Positions 49,573-58,999 of a stretch of 64,000 bases of DNA are shown here, one piece after another; the first letter of the stretch is position 1; every line of letters begins with the position of its first letter. Source of the DNA: Bacteroides sp. (GTDB taxonomy: Bacteria; Bacteroidota; Bacteroidia; Bacteroidales; Bacteroidaceae); contig DXLM01000005.1 of NCBI GenBank assembly GCA_019414725.1, positions 1 to 64,000 on the forward strand. Reading direction: 5' to 3'. Below the pieces are notes generated by a model, which made no database searches, was not told the origin of the DNA, and saw nothing but the letters and a program-made list of their open reading frames with translations. The translations under genes and the position numbers were made by a program.

Positions 49573-50610
49573 ATGATTGTGAAGAGATTTGTTTTGAGTG
49601 CTGCTGTGGTAATGGTTACATTTACAAACCATTACCTTGCGGCTCAGGATTTTAATCTGACCTACACTACTGAATTTCAAACTGATTTTCGTAAAGGAGC
49701 AAAATGGGTGAATTTACTTCGTACTGATTTCCTGCAATCCTTAGGCAATTCGGTTAACATTGAGGTTGCTTCTATCAGTGTAGCACGAACGAGTGATAAG
49801 AAGCTGGTTGATGATTTGCAAGTATATTCGAATATTGAAGAAGAAAATTTGCCTCTGGCTTTAGCCATATTAGGGATAAACTGGCATGTAGGGGCTTCTT
49901 CTCTTTTTGTTGGAATACGGAATCTGAATGAAGATTATTTTAATTCACCGTGTACATCTTTGTTTACCAATAGCTCATGCGGTATATTTCCTACTTTGTC
50001 GGCTAATTATCCGATTGCAAATTATCCGGTGGCTTCAGTAGGTATGGATTATAAGTTGAAGCTGGGAAACTGGCATATGGAAACTTCCATTTATAATGGA
50101 ACCGGCTATAACATGTTTGTCGGAAAGGAAAATGTTTTTCGTTTTTGTCCGAAAACGGATGGAATATTGAGTATTACATCATTAAATTATCAAAACAATG
50201 ATAGCGGTTATTATATGGGCATTGCTTTACATAGCGGGATGTCTGCTGGTGATGAAAGTGGAAATAGTGAAACGGAAGAAAAGAAAAAGTTGAATACAGT
50301 ACTTTGGGGATATGCGGAACAAAAACTTTCTTCTGGTCTGTATGCTTTGTTTCAATATTCCATAAATCCGACAGAGAAACAAGGATGCCGTAGTTATGTA
50401 GGTGGTGGACTTGTAATGCGTTATAAGAAAATAGAAGGAGGTGTGTTTGCTGATTATGCAGATTTTACAACTGAACATGAATGGGCAAGTGAGTTGACTT
50501 GTAAGTTCTTGTTTGGGAAAAGTGGATATGTACAGCCTGCCTTCCATCTGATAGCCAACACTCGTGAATGTAATTGGGTCGGACTAATCAGGTTAGGGTA
50601 TGAGATATAA
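49573..50610 (+). CDS. Outer-membrane porin-like protein in the mgtA operon
   Basis: A 345-residue secreted protein with a signal peptide (about 1-24, ending LAAQ) and a series of alternating amphipathic strands (NLTYTTEFQTDFRKGAKWVNLL, YYMGIALHSGM, GLYALFQYSI) ending in LIRLGYEI, as expected of an outer-membrane barrel. It has features of carbohydrate-selective (OprB-like) porins, but the assignment is weak. It follows mgtA after 3 bases, so it may admit Mg2+ through the outer membrane for MgtA; that is an inference from context. Three or more cysteines in the middle are unusual for a porin. Confidence 0.7.
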   Translation: MIVKRFVLSAAVVMVTFTNHYLAAQDFNLTYTTEFQTDFRKGAKWVNLLRTDFLQSLGNSVNIEVASISVARTSDKKLVDDLQVYSNIEEENLPLALAILGINWHVGASSLFVGIRNLNEDYFNSPCTSLFTNSSCGIFPTLSANYPIANYPVASVGMDYKLKLGNWHMETSIYNGTGYNMFVGKENVFRFCPKTDGILSITSLNYQNNDSGYYMGIALHSGMSAGDESGNSETEEKKKLNTVLWGYAEQKLSSGLYALFQYSINPTEKQGCRSYVGGGLVMRYKKIEGGVFADYADFTTEHEWASELTCKFLFGKSGYVQPAFHLIANTRECNWVGLIRLGYEI

Positions 50611-50612
50611 TT

Positions 50613-50668
50613 TTTTCTGAGAGTGTGTCGTGATGTCTTTCGGGGCACACTCTCAGATATTTATTTGG
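50613..50668 (+). terminator. Terminator hairpin between porin-like gene and DUF4435 gene
   Basis: CTGAGAGTGTG (50617-50627) and CACACTCTCAG (50646-50656) form a perfect 11-bp stem. The tail (atatttattt) is T-rich on the plus strand. It separates two convergent genes. Confidence 0.65.
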
Positions 50669-51659
50669 CTATTTTCAGAAATGCTTCTATATCTCGCCGG
50701 ATCATCTGATAAAGAGGTGATGAGTGGTAATGAGGATTTTTACGGATAACCACTTCTATATCAACCTGACTACGCTGATAGGCTGTGAGCTCATTATGTA
50801 ACTGAATATCGTGTAAAGCTAAATCGTGTATTTGTTGTTCACGTTCGCGACGGAGTACTGTGCATACCGGAATCAGCAGACGCAGTATGACATTGTCCAT
50901 AATGTGATGCCCTTGAATGAACATGTAAGTATTGTCCGGGTACACTCCCAATGTACGAAACTCTTTTTTCATATCTTCGATCTCTTCCAGGGCTTCTACA
51001 TGTCGTCTTTCTAACTCATGAAGTTTACGGTTGACTTTTTTGGACATGATTTCCAGACTTTTTTCAGGATGGCGTGTACTGACTTGGTCTAACTTTACGA
51101 AAGAGCAGAAATCCAGTAAGGAAAATTCTGATAAATTATGTTGGCGGTAAAACCATACAGACCAGATGAAAAGCGGATAGGCTATTTCTGAATAGAGTTT
51201 CATGAAGGCAGGAAAGTCAATCAGTTTATGGTCGTTTAGCGTAGCTGTAACACACGCTTCGTGTAAGCCTTCGGCATAGCAATGGTAATTTTCTATGGCA
51301 TAGGCATACGTCTGTAATACGTAGGGGCTGTTGATGATATACCGTGACGTTTGAGTCCTTCCTTGAAGAAGATAATCGTAATCACTGTCAACACAGGCTA
51401 TCATATTTTCTCCTAGACGACTTCCCAGTTCGTTCATCAAAACTGATTTCTTTCCCTTGGCAAGTGAACTTCGGGATGGCAACATGACTTCAAAGTAACG
51501 TTTGTCATTCTCATATTCGGCCAGAAGGGAACGCCAAAAAGATATGTCATCGTAACTTTCTACATATGCGACGATTTTTCTTTTTGCTTGTTTTGGCTTC
51601 AGACTGTTGGCTGCTCCAATATAGAGTGAAGAAAGGTTTTCTGTAAGTCTTTTTCCCAT
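50661..51659 (-). CDS. DUF4435 (TOPRIM-like) protein paired with an AAA ATPase
   Basis: A 332-residue cytoplasmic protein. The N-terminal part resembles DUF4435: a strand with acidic end (VAYVESYDDISFW, E34) and a later DSDYDYLL (D91, D93, D95), the acidic pattern expected of a TOPRIM-like fold in OLD-type nucleases. YAIENYHCYAE (120-130) is a further family-typical segment. The second half is helical. It follows the ATPase gene after 12 bases, so the two probably form one complex, similar to a split OLD nuclease. Biochemical activity is not established; nuclease function is inference. Confidence 0.72.
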   Translation of the reverse strand: MGKRLTENLSSLYIGAANSLKPKQAKRKIVAYVESYDDISFWRSLLAEYENDKRYFEVMLPSRSSLAKGKKSVLMNELGSRLGENMIACVDSDYDYLLQGRTQTSRYIINSPYVLQTYAYAIENYHCYAEGLHEACVTATLNDHKLIDFPAFMKLYSEIAYPLFIWSVWFYRQHNLSEFSLLDFCSFVKLDQVSTRHPEKSLEIMSKKVNRKLHELERRHVEALEEIEDMKKEFRTLGVYPDNTYMFIQGHHIMDNVILRLLIPVCTVLRREREQQIHDLALHDIQLHNELTAYQRSQVDIEVVIRKNPHYHSSPLYQMIRRDIEAFLKIAK

Positions 51660-51671
51660 AGCCGTAATTGT

Positions 51672-52496
51672 TTAATGAGTAGTTATATCACTTACTTCTG
51701 TCACTGCATCTATCCATCCGTTCATAATTAAGGCAGGAGAGTGGGTGGTAAGTATGATCTGTACATTAGGGTTTAAACTTCGGATGAGTGAAATCAACCG
51801 TTGTTGCCATTCTACATGAAGAGATATTTCGGGCTCATCCATAAATAGTGCGAATGGCTGATTGTCTTGTACCAGTACGGTAAGCAAAATGACAAGCATT
51901 TGTTTTTCTCCTGATGACAGCTGGTAAGGAGTTAATATATCACCATCTTGCTCGAATAAGATTTCGTTGCTTCTGCGGTTTATTTTTTTTCCGGTTTCGC
52001 TGAAAAGATCATCCATTAAGTCCTGGAATTTTGTTTTGGGACGTGAAACTTCAGCAGCACGAGCCTGATCTTCTATAACTCCGCTTGTAAGCAGTTCGAT
52101 AATTCTGTTTCCGATATTTACCTGATAATCCAGATAGCGACGCTGAAGCAGATATAATTGCCAGTCGAGTTCTGTTTTTACATTTGAGTTACCTATCTTT
52201 TCAAGCAGTCCGGAATTGATTAGCGGACGGTCGAAACTACGGATTACGTCAAATCGGATGAAATTAGCATCTTCAGGAGAGAATACGAAGGAAACTCCCG
52301 GCTGTACGCCATTAGTCAATGCATGCCCTTCCAGTTCGTTAAGATATCGTACGGAATTGTTCAAAATTGTACTTTTACCAATACCATTTACTCCGCTTAA
52401 AATGTTGACATCAGCACGTAAGTCCCATGAGATATTCTTTCTTCCCCATAGACCTTTAATTTCGATACGTTTAATGTAGTCGGCTTGCTTCTTCAT
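51672..52496 (-). CDS. OLD/RecF-like ABC-class AAA ATPase
   Basis: A 274-residue ABC-type ATPase of the OLD/RecF/Rad50 group. Walker A is GVNGIGKST (35-43), the ABC signature LSSGEKQ (193-199), Walker B FALFMDEPE (215-223, with catalytic E221), then a D-loop and H252 (TTHSPALI). Only a short helical insertion (about 105-185) replaces the long coiled coil of SMC proteins. No TOPRIM domain is present; the next gene supplies a TOPRIM-like protein. A promoter, ATTG-N20-TATTTTTG, lies at 52523-52554. The pair resembles two-gene nuclease/ATPase defence or DNA-maintenance modules. Confidence 0.85.
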   Translation of the reverse strand: MKKQADYIKRIEIKGLWGRKNISWDLRADVNILSGVNGIGKSTILNNSVRYLNELEGHALTNGVQPGVSFVFSPEDANFIRFDVIRSFDRPLINSGLLEKIGNSNVKTELDWQLYLLQRRYLDYQVNIGNRIIELLTSGVIEDQARAAEVSRPKTKFQDLMDDLFSETGKKINRRSNEILFEQDGDILTPYQLSSGEKQMLVILLTVLVQDNQPFALFMDEPEISLHVEWQQRLISLIRSLNPNVQIILTTHSPALIMNGWIDAVTEVSDITTH

Positions 52497-52522
52497 GGTT
52501 GTATTTGTTTATACGCTTTAAA

Positions 52523-52554
52523 CAAAAATACGGATAATCTTGGAATAAATCAAT
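52523..52554 (-). promoter_or_regulatory. Likely promoter for the ATPase-DUF4435 pair
   Basis: On the minus strand ATTG (52551-52554), a 20-base spacer and TATTTTTG (52523-52530). The start site is about 20 bases ahead of the ATPase ATG. No repressor-type palindrome is seen. Confidence 0.5.
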
Positions 52555-52584
52555 GTTTACAGCTCTCTTTTTTCGGATAACTCT

Positions 52585-52592
52585 TACCTTTG
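52585..52592 (+). promoter_or_regulatory. Probable -7 element for the EamA gene
   Basis: TACCTTTG. Start near 52599 would leave only 7 bases before the first ATG (52606) but 19 before the second (52618), which bears on the choice of start. Confidence 0.45.
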
Positions 52593-52605
52593 CATCGTAA
52601 AAAAT

Positions 52606-53538
52606 ATGATAGAAAACATGAATGTAAAAGTTATAAGAGCACATCTTGCTTTGCTGGGTGCGGCAAGTATGTGGGGATTGATGTCGCCAATGGGAAAGGC
52701 GGCCATGGAAGCTGGAATAACCGGATTGTCGTTGGCTACAATGCGTATGATAGGTGGTGCGGTTTGTTTTTGGATTGCGTCATTGTTTGCTCCGAAGGAG
52801 AAAGTTAGTTCGCATGATTTGATGTTACTTTTCTTTGCCGGACTGTTGGGTATTGTGTGCAATCAGGGATGTTTTACATTTGGTTTGTCGCTTACATCTC
52901 CTATAGATGCTTCTATTGTAACTACTACCATGCCGATAGTAACTATGATATTGGCTGCACTTTTTTTGAAAGAACCTGTTACACCCAAGAAGGTTATTGG
53001 TATATTTCTAGGCTCAATCGGTGCGCTTATGCTGATTTTAAGCAATCAGGGCGGATCGGTAGATGGAGGAGGCAGCATTTTGGGAGATGCATTGTGCATA
53101 ACGGCTCAGGTAAGTTTTGCCTGTTATCTGACTATATTTAAGAAACTTATTTCGCGCTACAATGTGTTTACACTGATGAAATGGATGTTTACTTATGCGG
53201 CTATCTGTTTCATTCCTTTTTCCTACCGTGATTTTTCAGCAATGACGACTATGTCTTTCTCTGCTACGGTATGGATGGAAGTTGGTTATGTTGTCTTATT
53301 AGGAACATTCTTTGCCTATATTTTGATGCTCGTAGGTCAGAAGACACTTCGCCCTACCGTCGTAAGTATGTATAACTATATACAGCCCATTGTCGGAACT
53401 ACAGTATCAGTCTTTTTAGGAATGGGAGTCTTTGGCTGGACCAAAGCATTGGCAGCGGTATTGATTTTTGTAGGTGTTTATGTTGTAACCCAGAGTAAGT
53501 CGCGGGCACAGATGCTGGCTGAAGGTGAGAAGGAATAA
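52606..53538 (+). CDS. EamA-family (DMT) transporter
   Basis: A 310-residue inner-membrane permease with about 10 transmembrane segments in two EamA repeats (about 10-150 and 158-300). Typical are LALLGAASMWGLMSPMGKAAM at the start and LRPTVVSMYNYIQPIVGTTVSVFLGMG in the second repeat. These carriers export amino acids, nucleotides or other small metabolites; the substrate is unknown. The first ATG is used here, but the ATG at 52618 (MNVKVIRAHLA) is equally likely given the promoter position. The helicase gene follows after 11 bases. Confidence 0.9.
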   Translation: MIENMNVKVIRAHLALLGAASMWGLMSPMGKAAMEAGITGLSLATMRMIGGAVCFWIASLFAPKEKVSSHDLMLLFFAGLLGIVCNQGCFTFGLSLTSPIDASIVTTTMPIVTMILAALFLKEPVTPKKVIGIFLGSIGALMLILSNQGGSVDGGGSILGDALCITAQVSFACYLTIFKKLISRYNVFTLMKWMFTYAAICFIPFSYRDFSAMTTMSFSATVWMEVGYVVLLGTFFAYILMLVGQKTLRPTVVSMYNYIQPIVGTTVSVFLGMGVFGWTKALAAVLIFVGVYVVTQSKSRAQMLAEGEKE

Positions 53539-53549
53539 ATATTTAGCCT

Positions 53550-55439
53550 ATGAGAGAAGATCCGTGTATAAAATCTCCTGTACTTTATTTGCAACATCAA
53601 TATGAATTGTTGCAGGTAGAATATGAATACGAAAAGGAACAGTTCAAGCAGCAAACAGAGCTGATGGGCATTGGACGGAAAATCAAGCGAGGTATGTGCT
53701 GGTATCCGTTAAATCTGGGACGAAATTATTATAACGCCTTAAATCAGCTGGTGATAGAAGTTGAGCGGCGTGAAGACAAGGATATCGAACATCAGTTTGA
53801 ATATGGACGTCCGGTATGTTTCTTTACGCAAGATGTTTCGGGTAAATTGAATTATCTGAACTTTGTCGCAACAGTAAACTACGTGGATGAAGATCGGATG
53901 GTTGTGATTCTTCCTTCCGTTGATGCTTTGCTTGCCTTGCAAAGTAAAGAAGTCGTAGGTGTACAACTTTATTTTGATGAAACAAGTTATCGCCTGATGT
54001 TCGAGGCTTTAAAGCAAGTTATCGGAGCAAAAAATAATCGTCTGGCAGAGTTGCGTGATATCTTTCATGGAACTCAACCTGCTTCTACTTTTTCGTTTCA
54101 TCCTTTGCGCTTTCCTTGGTTAAATGCTACGCAGGAGGAAGCTGTGAATAAAGTACTTCATGCTAAGGATGTAGCAATCGTACATGGGCCTCCCGGAACG
54201 GGAAAAACTACTACTCTGGTAGAGGCTGTATACGAAACTCTTCATCGCGAGAATCAGGTATTGGTTTGTGCACAGAGTAATATGGCCGTCGACTGGATAA
54301 GTGAAAAACTAGTCGACAGGGGAGTAAGTGTATTACGTATAGGAAATCCTAGTCGGGTGAATGATAAGATGTTATCGTTCACTTATGAACGCCGTTTTGA
54401 ATCTCATCCTGACTATCCGCAGCTATGGAGTATTCGTAAAGCGATACGCGAATTGTATGCCAGGAGCAGAAAAGGCGCTGAACGAGAAGCTGTCCGGCAA
54501 AAGATTAATTCGCTGAAAGACCGTGCAACAGAATTGGAAATTCGTATCAATGAATCTTTGTTTTCTGAGGCTCGTGTAATTGCCTGCACATTGGTTGGAA
54601 GTGCCAATCGCTTGTTGACAGGGCAGAAATTCGGAACATTGTTTATTGATGAGGCTGCTCAGGCACTTGAAGCTGCCTGCTGGATTCCGATACGGAAAGC
54701 CGACCGGGTAATATTGGCAGGAGATCATTGTCAGCTTCCTCCGACGGTAAAGGCACCGGAAGCTCTTCGTGCAGGACTGGGACATACGCTGATGCAGACT
54801 ATTGTAAAGAGTAAACCCGATACTGTTTCACTGCTGAAGCTCCAGTATCGTATGAATGATGAGATTATGCGTTTTTCATCGGAGTGGTTTTACGGAGGGA
54901 TGTTGCAGTCTGCTCCTGAAGTAAAATATCGTAGTATTCTCGATTTTGATACTCCTATTGAATGGATCAATACTGAAGGATTAGATTGTAATGAGGAGTT
55001 TATTGGTGAAAATTATGGAAGAATAAATAAGTCGGAAGCTGAATTATCTATCGAGCAGCTGAAAGGTTATATTACCAAAATAGGGCGGGAACGTTTCTTG
55101 GATGAACGGATTGATGTGGGTATGATTTCGCCATATAAGGCACAGGTACAATATTTGCGCCGTCTTGTCCGGAATGATGCTTTTTTTAAGCCTTACCGGC
55201 AGGCTATAACCATTAATACTGTGGATGGATTTCAGGGACAGGAACGTGATGTGATTCTGATTAGTTTGGTACGTGCTAACGAGGAAGGACAGATTGGTTT
55301 CCTGAATGATTTACGACGTATGAATGTTGCGATTACCCGAGCTCGTATGAAACTGATTATATTGGGAGATGCTTCAACATTAACCCGGCATGCTTTTTAC
55401 AAGAAGCTATATACTTACATAGAAAGTCTGCATGAATAG
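53550..55439 (+). CDS. UPF1/IGHMBP2-like superfamily 1 helicase
   Basis: A 629-residue DNA/RNA helicase of the DNA2/NAM7/UPF1 group. An N-terminal beta-barrel-like region (about 55-165) is followed by the motor: GPPGTGKTTT (213-222), QSNMAVDWI (242-250), motif II DEAAQALEAA (367-376), motif III GDHCQLPPT, QYRMNDEIM, and the C-terminal NTVDGFQGQERDVILISLVRA and NVAITRARMKLIILGD motifs. It is expected to unwind nucleic acids 5' to 3'. It is cotranscribed with the EamA gene; no functional link is apparent. Confidence 0.92.
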   Translation: MREDPCIKSPVLYLQHQYELLQVEYEYEKEQFKQQTELMGIGRKIKRGMCWYPLNLGRNYYNALNQLVIEVERREDKDIEHQFEYGRPVCFFTQDVSGKLNYLNFVATVNYVDEDRMVVILPSVDALLALQSKEVVGVQLYFDETSYRLMFEALKQVIGAKNNRLAELRDIFHGTQPASTFSFHPLRFPWLNATQEEAVNKVLHAKDVAIVHGPPGTGKTTTLVEAVYETLHRENQVLVCAQSNMAVDWISEKLVDRGVSVLRIGNPSRVNDKMLSFTYERRFESHPDYPQLWSIRKAIRELYARSRKGAEREAVRQKINSLKDRATELEIRINESLFSEARVIACTLVGSANRLLTGQKFGTLFIDEAAQALEAACWIPIRKADRVILAGDHCQLPPTVKAPEALRAGLGHTLMQTIVKSKPDTVSLLKLQYRMNDEIMRFSSEWFYGGMLQSAPEVKYRSILDFDTPIEWINTEGLDCNEEFIGENYGRINKSEAELSIEQLKGYITKIGRERFLDERIDVGMISPYKAQVQYLRRLVRNDAFFKPYRQAITINTVDGFQGQERDVILISLVRANEEGQIGFLNDLRRMNVAITRARMKLIILGDASTLTRHAFYKKLYTYIESLHE

Positions 55440-55465
55440 TTCGAGGATATTGATATACTGATAAA

Positions 55466-55527
55466 CAAAAACTCTTCTTTTATTTCTGGAAACAATCATT
55501 TACAGATGATAAAAGAAGAGTTTTTTT
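55466..55527. terminator. Bidirectional terminator between helicase and ABC permease genes
   Basis: An arm AAAACTCTTCTTTTAT (55467-55482) pairs with ATAAAAGAAGAGTTTT (55509-55524) and both strands carry T runs outside the stem. It serves the two convergent operons. Confidence 0.85.
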
Positions 55528-55556
55528 ATAATGCTTTTTAAAATATGGATATGGAT

Positions 55557-56807
55557 TTATCCTGCTTGAAGACGCTTTTTATTCCGGTAAGTTTTTAATC
55601 GTTCTAACGCGTGTTTACGACTTAACATGATTTGACGTCGGTATACGATACAGGTTGTAATAAAATACACTACGGCTTGTATCCATAATCCCCTGATTAT
55701 AGGTAAGACATCATGTAATGTTGCTCCCATGGTATTGATGCGTACATAACCGTTTATTCCAAACGTAGAAGGGAAGAGCCATGAGAATATTTCCCAAAAT
55801 TTAGGAATAGCTGCGCCTGGCCATGATATACCTGATATAAACAATAAAGGTATAGAGGTAAATACAAATATCAGCATGCACGATTCTCTGTGATGAATGA
55901 ATATAGAGCAGGTCATGGCAAAGAAAATACATGCCAGCAGATAAGGTAAAGTAAACCAGAATAAAGTAGCTGGTTGAGCTATCTGTACCAGGCTGAATAT
56001 TTTAGGAACCAGACAGAGAATATATGTCGACATAACAGCATAGATCATCAGGTATGCAAGCGATTTTCCTAATACAATGCGTAATGTCCCTTGATATTGC
56101 CGGCTGATAGGTACAAGGTCGCGGAATCGATTGTTTTCGCGTGCTGTTCCTGCAGACAAACCTACTCCCAGCAATAGAGTTTGTTGGATAATAAGTATTA
56201 AAACAGCTGGAATAAGGAAGCTGGCAAAACCATCTTGTGGATTGAACAAAGAAACAGACTCATATTCTATTGGAGTTGTACTGATTTCATCTTGTCGTTC
56301 TGTTGTATTACCTAATCTCTTTACCTGAATCTCCTTATTCATTTTCAAGGAGGTTTCTGTATTTGCCAGCAAAATTGCTTTGTAATAAAGCATTCCGCTC
56401 ATGTCGCAATAAATGCTTACGTGAGCTTGCTTACCTTCGGCCAGATCTTGACTGAAGCTTTCAGGGATATATATAATGCCATATACCTTTTGGTCCTTAA
56501 GCAATAGCCTTGCTTCTTCCATATCGGCGCAATAAGACTGTATATGTACATCGGGACTTCCATCTACCATACGTATGTATTTTCTGCTTTGAGAACTGTT
56601 ATTCGCGTCTACCACTGCTGTGGGAACTTCACGAACAACCTCGTTTGTATAGATGAAAGCATATATCAACGGGTAAGCTAATGGAACCAGCAGGAAAAAT
56701 ATCAGGACTCCCTGATCTTTTATCGTAGCTTTAAGTTCCTTTCTGAATATATAGAACAGTCCATTCAGCCCTTGCCGTATAATATGTCGGAGTGAATATT
56801 TTTCCAT
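55557..56807 (-). CDS. ABC-2 type permease (efflux), second subunit
   Basis: A 416-residue ABC-2 transporter permease. A first membrane helix (about 33-54) is followed by an extracytoplasmic domain of about 130 residues and five further helices (from about 190), the topology of YbhS/YhhJ-type exporters. The C-terminus is basic. It follows a homologous permease gene after 10 bases, so the two form a heterodimer. No ATPase gene is in the operon. The substrate is unknown; the TolC and HlyD partners suggest export through both membranes. Confidence 0.88.
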   Translation of the reverse strand: MEKYSLRHIIRQGLNGLFYIFRKELKATIKDQGVLIFFLLVPLAYPLIYAFIYTNEVVREVPTAVVDANNSSQSRKYIRMVDGSPDVHIQSYCADMEEARLLLKDQKVYGIIYIPESFSQDLAEGKQAHVSIYCDMSGMLYYKAILLANTETSLKMNKEIQVKRLGNTTERQDEISTTPIEYESVSLFNPQDGFASFLIPAVLILIIQQTLLLGVGLSAGTARENNRFRDLVPISRQYQGTLRIVLGKSLAYLMIYAVMSTYILCLVPKIFSLVQIAQPATLFWFTLPYLLACIFFAMTCSIFIHHRESCMLIFVFTSIPLLFISGISWPGAAIPKFWEIFSWLFPSTFGINGYVRINTMGATLHDVLPIIRGLWIQAVVYFITTCIVYRRQIMLSRKHALERLKTYRNKKRLQAG

Positions 56808-56817
56808 GATTGACCTT

Positions 56818-57993
56818 TTAAGGAATATATGTATAGTGTAACATGATTGTACGCAGTTTCTTCAATACAAAGAATGGCAGCAGCATAAATATGAGTAATG
56901 CCACTACAGAATGCCAGGCATAAATAAGTGGATAACCGTTGAGTGCAAGGTTGGCATATAGTAAAAAGTAATGCCTCAATGGGAATAGCACACTGAGTGC
57001 CTGAAGAGTCGGATGCATGGCCATAACCGGAAATGTAAATCCTGAAATGGAAAAAGATAAAACTCCCCAAAGTGAGGCTGCACTAAGAGCCAGACGAAGC
57101 GTGCCAAATAGGCCAAAGAAAAACAGACCTACAGCTTGTGAAGCCAGTACTAATAAGAGTCCTGACAATAACATTGGGAAGATACCACTGTTACATGGGT
57201 AATGTAAAAATCCATAGAGATATACATTGTAGAATACAGCTATGATAAAAAACAGAATTGTTTGTGGTAATAATTTGCCGACCAATGCTGTAACAATGGA
57301 ATTATCTGCTAAATGAAGTAACTCCTTTGCTGTATTTTCTTTTATTTCAACTCCTATTGTATATGCTGTAATTAGAAAAATCAGTAGCATCAATATTCCG
57401 GGAAATAGTGTGTTACACAGATATACGGAATAGTTTAGCCAGGGATTATTCAGTGGATGAGTATCAATGACAATTGGTTGTAAGAATGCTACAGCCTGAT
57501 CTTCTGTAGCTCCCTTGGCCAATAAGGTACTCTGACCTATGGCAGCAGAAGCAAGCTCACTCATCGTACGTTGATCTCTGTAAAGTAGAGAACCGGCTAT
57601 CAGGTATGAATAGTTTGTGTAAAAAGACACTTTAGGTTGTCTGCCTGCTATTGCTTTCTCTGTAGTCCCTTCCGGAATATAATAGAATGAATAAATTTCT
57701 CCGCGCTGGATGGCTTCCCTTACTTCGTTGAAACTACCGTAGTGAGCTACGATTTTAGTCTGCTGAAAAGCATCCAGATTACGTATGATCGTACGTGTAG
57801 TTGAAGTATTGTCAAGGTCCACTACGCCTGCAGGCATATTGGTAGGTAGCCCGCTGCTCATTAGCGTAGTAAAGAAAATATAACTGAAAATCGGAGCTAT
57901 TACCATGCAAAAGAGATACATCGGCTTGGTTGCGATGCGTATAACTTCTCGTTTTGCAATTTGTAACAGGCGTTTATGGACAGTAATTGACAT
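56818..57993 (-). CDS. ABC-2 type permease (efflux), first subunit
   Basis: A 391-residue permease with the same layout as its downstream neighbour: N-terminal helix (about 24-43), soluble domain (about 45-190) and five to six helices in the second half. The family motif is the PAGVVDLDNTSTTRTI strand after the first helix, mirrored by PTAVVDANNSSQSRKYI in the partner. It follows the HlyD gene after 10 bases. It should form the inner-membrane channel together with the next gene. Confidence 0.88.
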   Translation of the reverse strand: MSITVHKRLLQIAKREVIRIATKPMYLFCMVIAPIFSYIFFTTLMSSGLPTNMPAGVVDLDNTSTTRTIIRNLDAFQQTKIVAHYGSFNEVREAIQRGEIYSFYYIPEGTTEKAIAGRQPKVSFYTNYSYLIAGSLLYRDQRTMSELASAAIGQSTLLAKGATEDQAVAFLQPIVIDTHPLNNPWLNYSVYLCNTLFPGILMLLIFLITAYTIGVEIKENTAKELLHLADNSIVTALVGKLLPQTILFFIIAVFYNVYLYGFLHYPCNSGIFPMLLSGLLLVLASQAVGLFFFGLFGTLRLALSAASLWGVLSFSISGFTFPVMAMHPTLQALSVLFPLRHYFLLYANLALNGYPLIYAWHSVVALLIFMLLPFFVLKKLRTIMLHYTYIP

Positions 57994-58003
57994 AGTTTAT
58001 TCT

Positions 58004-58990
58004 TTATTTTTCAATAATAGCCGACATGCCGGGGCGTAAATTTTCTACTGTTTTTATGGGTTTGGCTTTTACCTCAAAGGTCTTTAAATCGAATTGTCCG
58101 GTTGTCTTGGTTGCTTTCCATGCTGCATAAGTTCCCAAATCTTTCATGTATGTGACCTTGAAAGTTGCATTCTTTTCTAATGCAGGTATATAAGCTGTAA
58201 TTTCACCTCCTACGGTAAAATCTTTCAAGAAATCTTCTCGTACATTAAAGGTTACCCACATATCGTCTAGCTGAGCAACATTCATGATTGGAGCTCCAGT
58301 ACCTACCAGTTCACCTACTTTAGGGAATATTTCTGTAACTTCTCCATCGGCAGACGCTATCAGATAAGTTTCGTTTATATATGAAGTAACTTCGGCCACA
58401 GCACCTTTCGCACGCTCTACCTGAGCTGCTGCCATTGCTTTGTCTTCACGTTGTGCACCATTTTTAGCCATTGTGTATTGTGCTTTGGCAGCTCGTTCTG
58501 TTGCGGCCATAGCATCATATTGAGCTTTTGCTTCATCTCTTTTTTGAGCAGACATAACTCCTTCTTCATACAATCTGTTTACACGGTTATATGATTTTTC
58601 TGCGATGTCCAGACCAGCTTTTGCCTTTTGCCACATTTCGAATGCTGCTTGCAACTGTTCTGAACGAGTGCCACGGATTGCTTTTTCATTTAAAGCCTGT
58701 GCAGCTTGTTCTGCTGCCTGTGCCTGAGATAATTTAGCCTGTACATCCGGAGCTTCAAGTATAGCAAGTGTATCTCCAGCCTTTACTTTTTCTCCTTCAT
58801 CTACTAAAAATTTAAGTATACGTCCTGGCACTTTGCTCGAAACGCGATATTCAGTTGCTTCTGCCTGACCTTGAATAATTTCAGGACCCTTTCCGAGAGT
58901 AAAGAATCCGATGATACTTACAATGACAATTACTGCAGCAAGTGTAAAAAATGCCAGCATGATATTGCTGTGTTGAGATTTTTCAGTCAT
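58004..58990 (-). CDS. HlyD/EmrA-type membrane fusion protein
   Basis: A 328-residue periplasmic adaptor. A signal-anchor helix (about 10-30) precedes the first half of the lipoyl domain (VSSKVPGRILKFLVDEGEKVKAGDTLAILEAPDV, about 47-80), a long helical hairpin (about 82-195) and the second half lipoyl and beta-barrel domain (ETYLIASADGEVTEIFPKVGELV on). It bridges the inner-membrane permeases and TolC-like protein. It starts 9 bases after the tolC-like gene. It resembles YbhG. Confidence 0.92.
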   Translation of the reverse strand: MTEKSQHSNIMLAFFTLAAVIVIVSIIGFFTLGKGPEIIQGQAEATEYRVSSKVPGRILKFLVDEGEKVKAGDTLAILEAPDVQAKLSQAQAAEQAAQALNEKAIRGTRSEQLQAAFEMWQKAKAGLDIAEKSYNRVNRLYEEGVMSAQKRDEAKAQYDAMAATERAAKAQYTMAKNGAQREDKAMAAAQVERAKGAVAEVTSYINETYLIASADGEVTEIFPKVGELVGTGAPIMNVAQLDDMWVTFNVREDFLKDFTVGGEITAYIPALEKNATFKVTYMKDLGTYAAWKATKTTGQFDLKTFEVKAKPIKTVENLRPGMSAIIEK

Positions 58991-58999
58991 ATTGATTTA

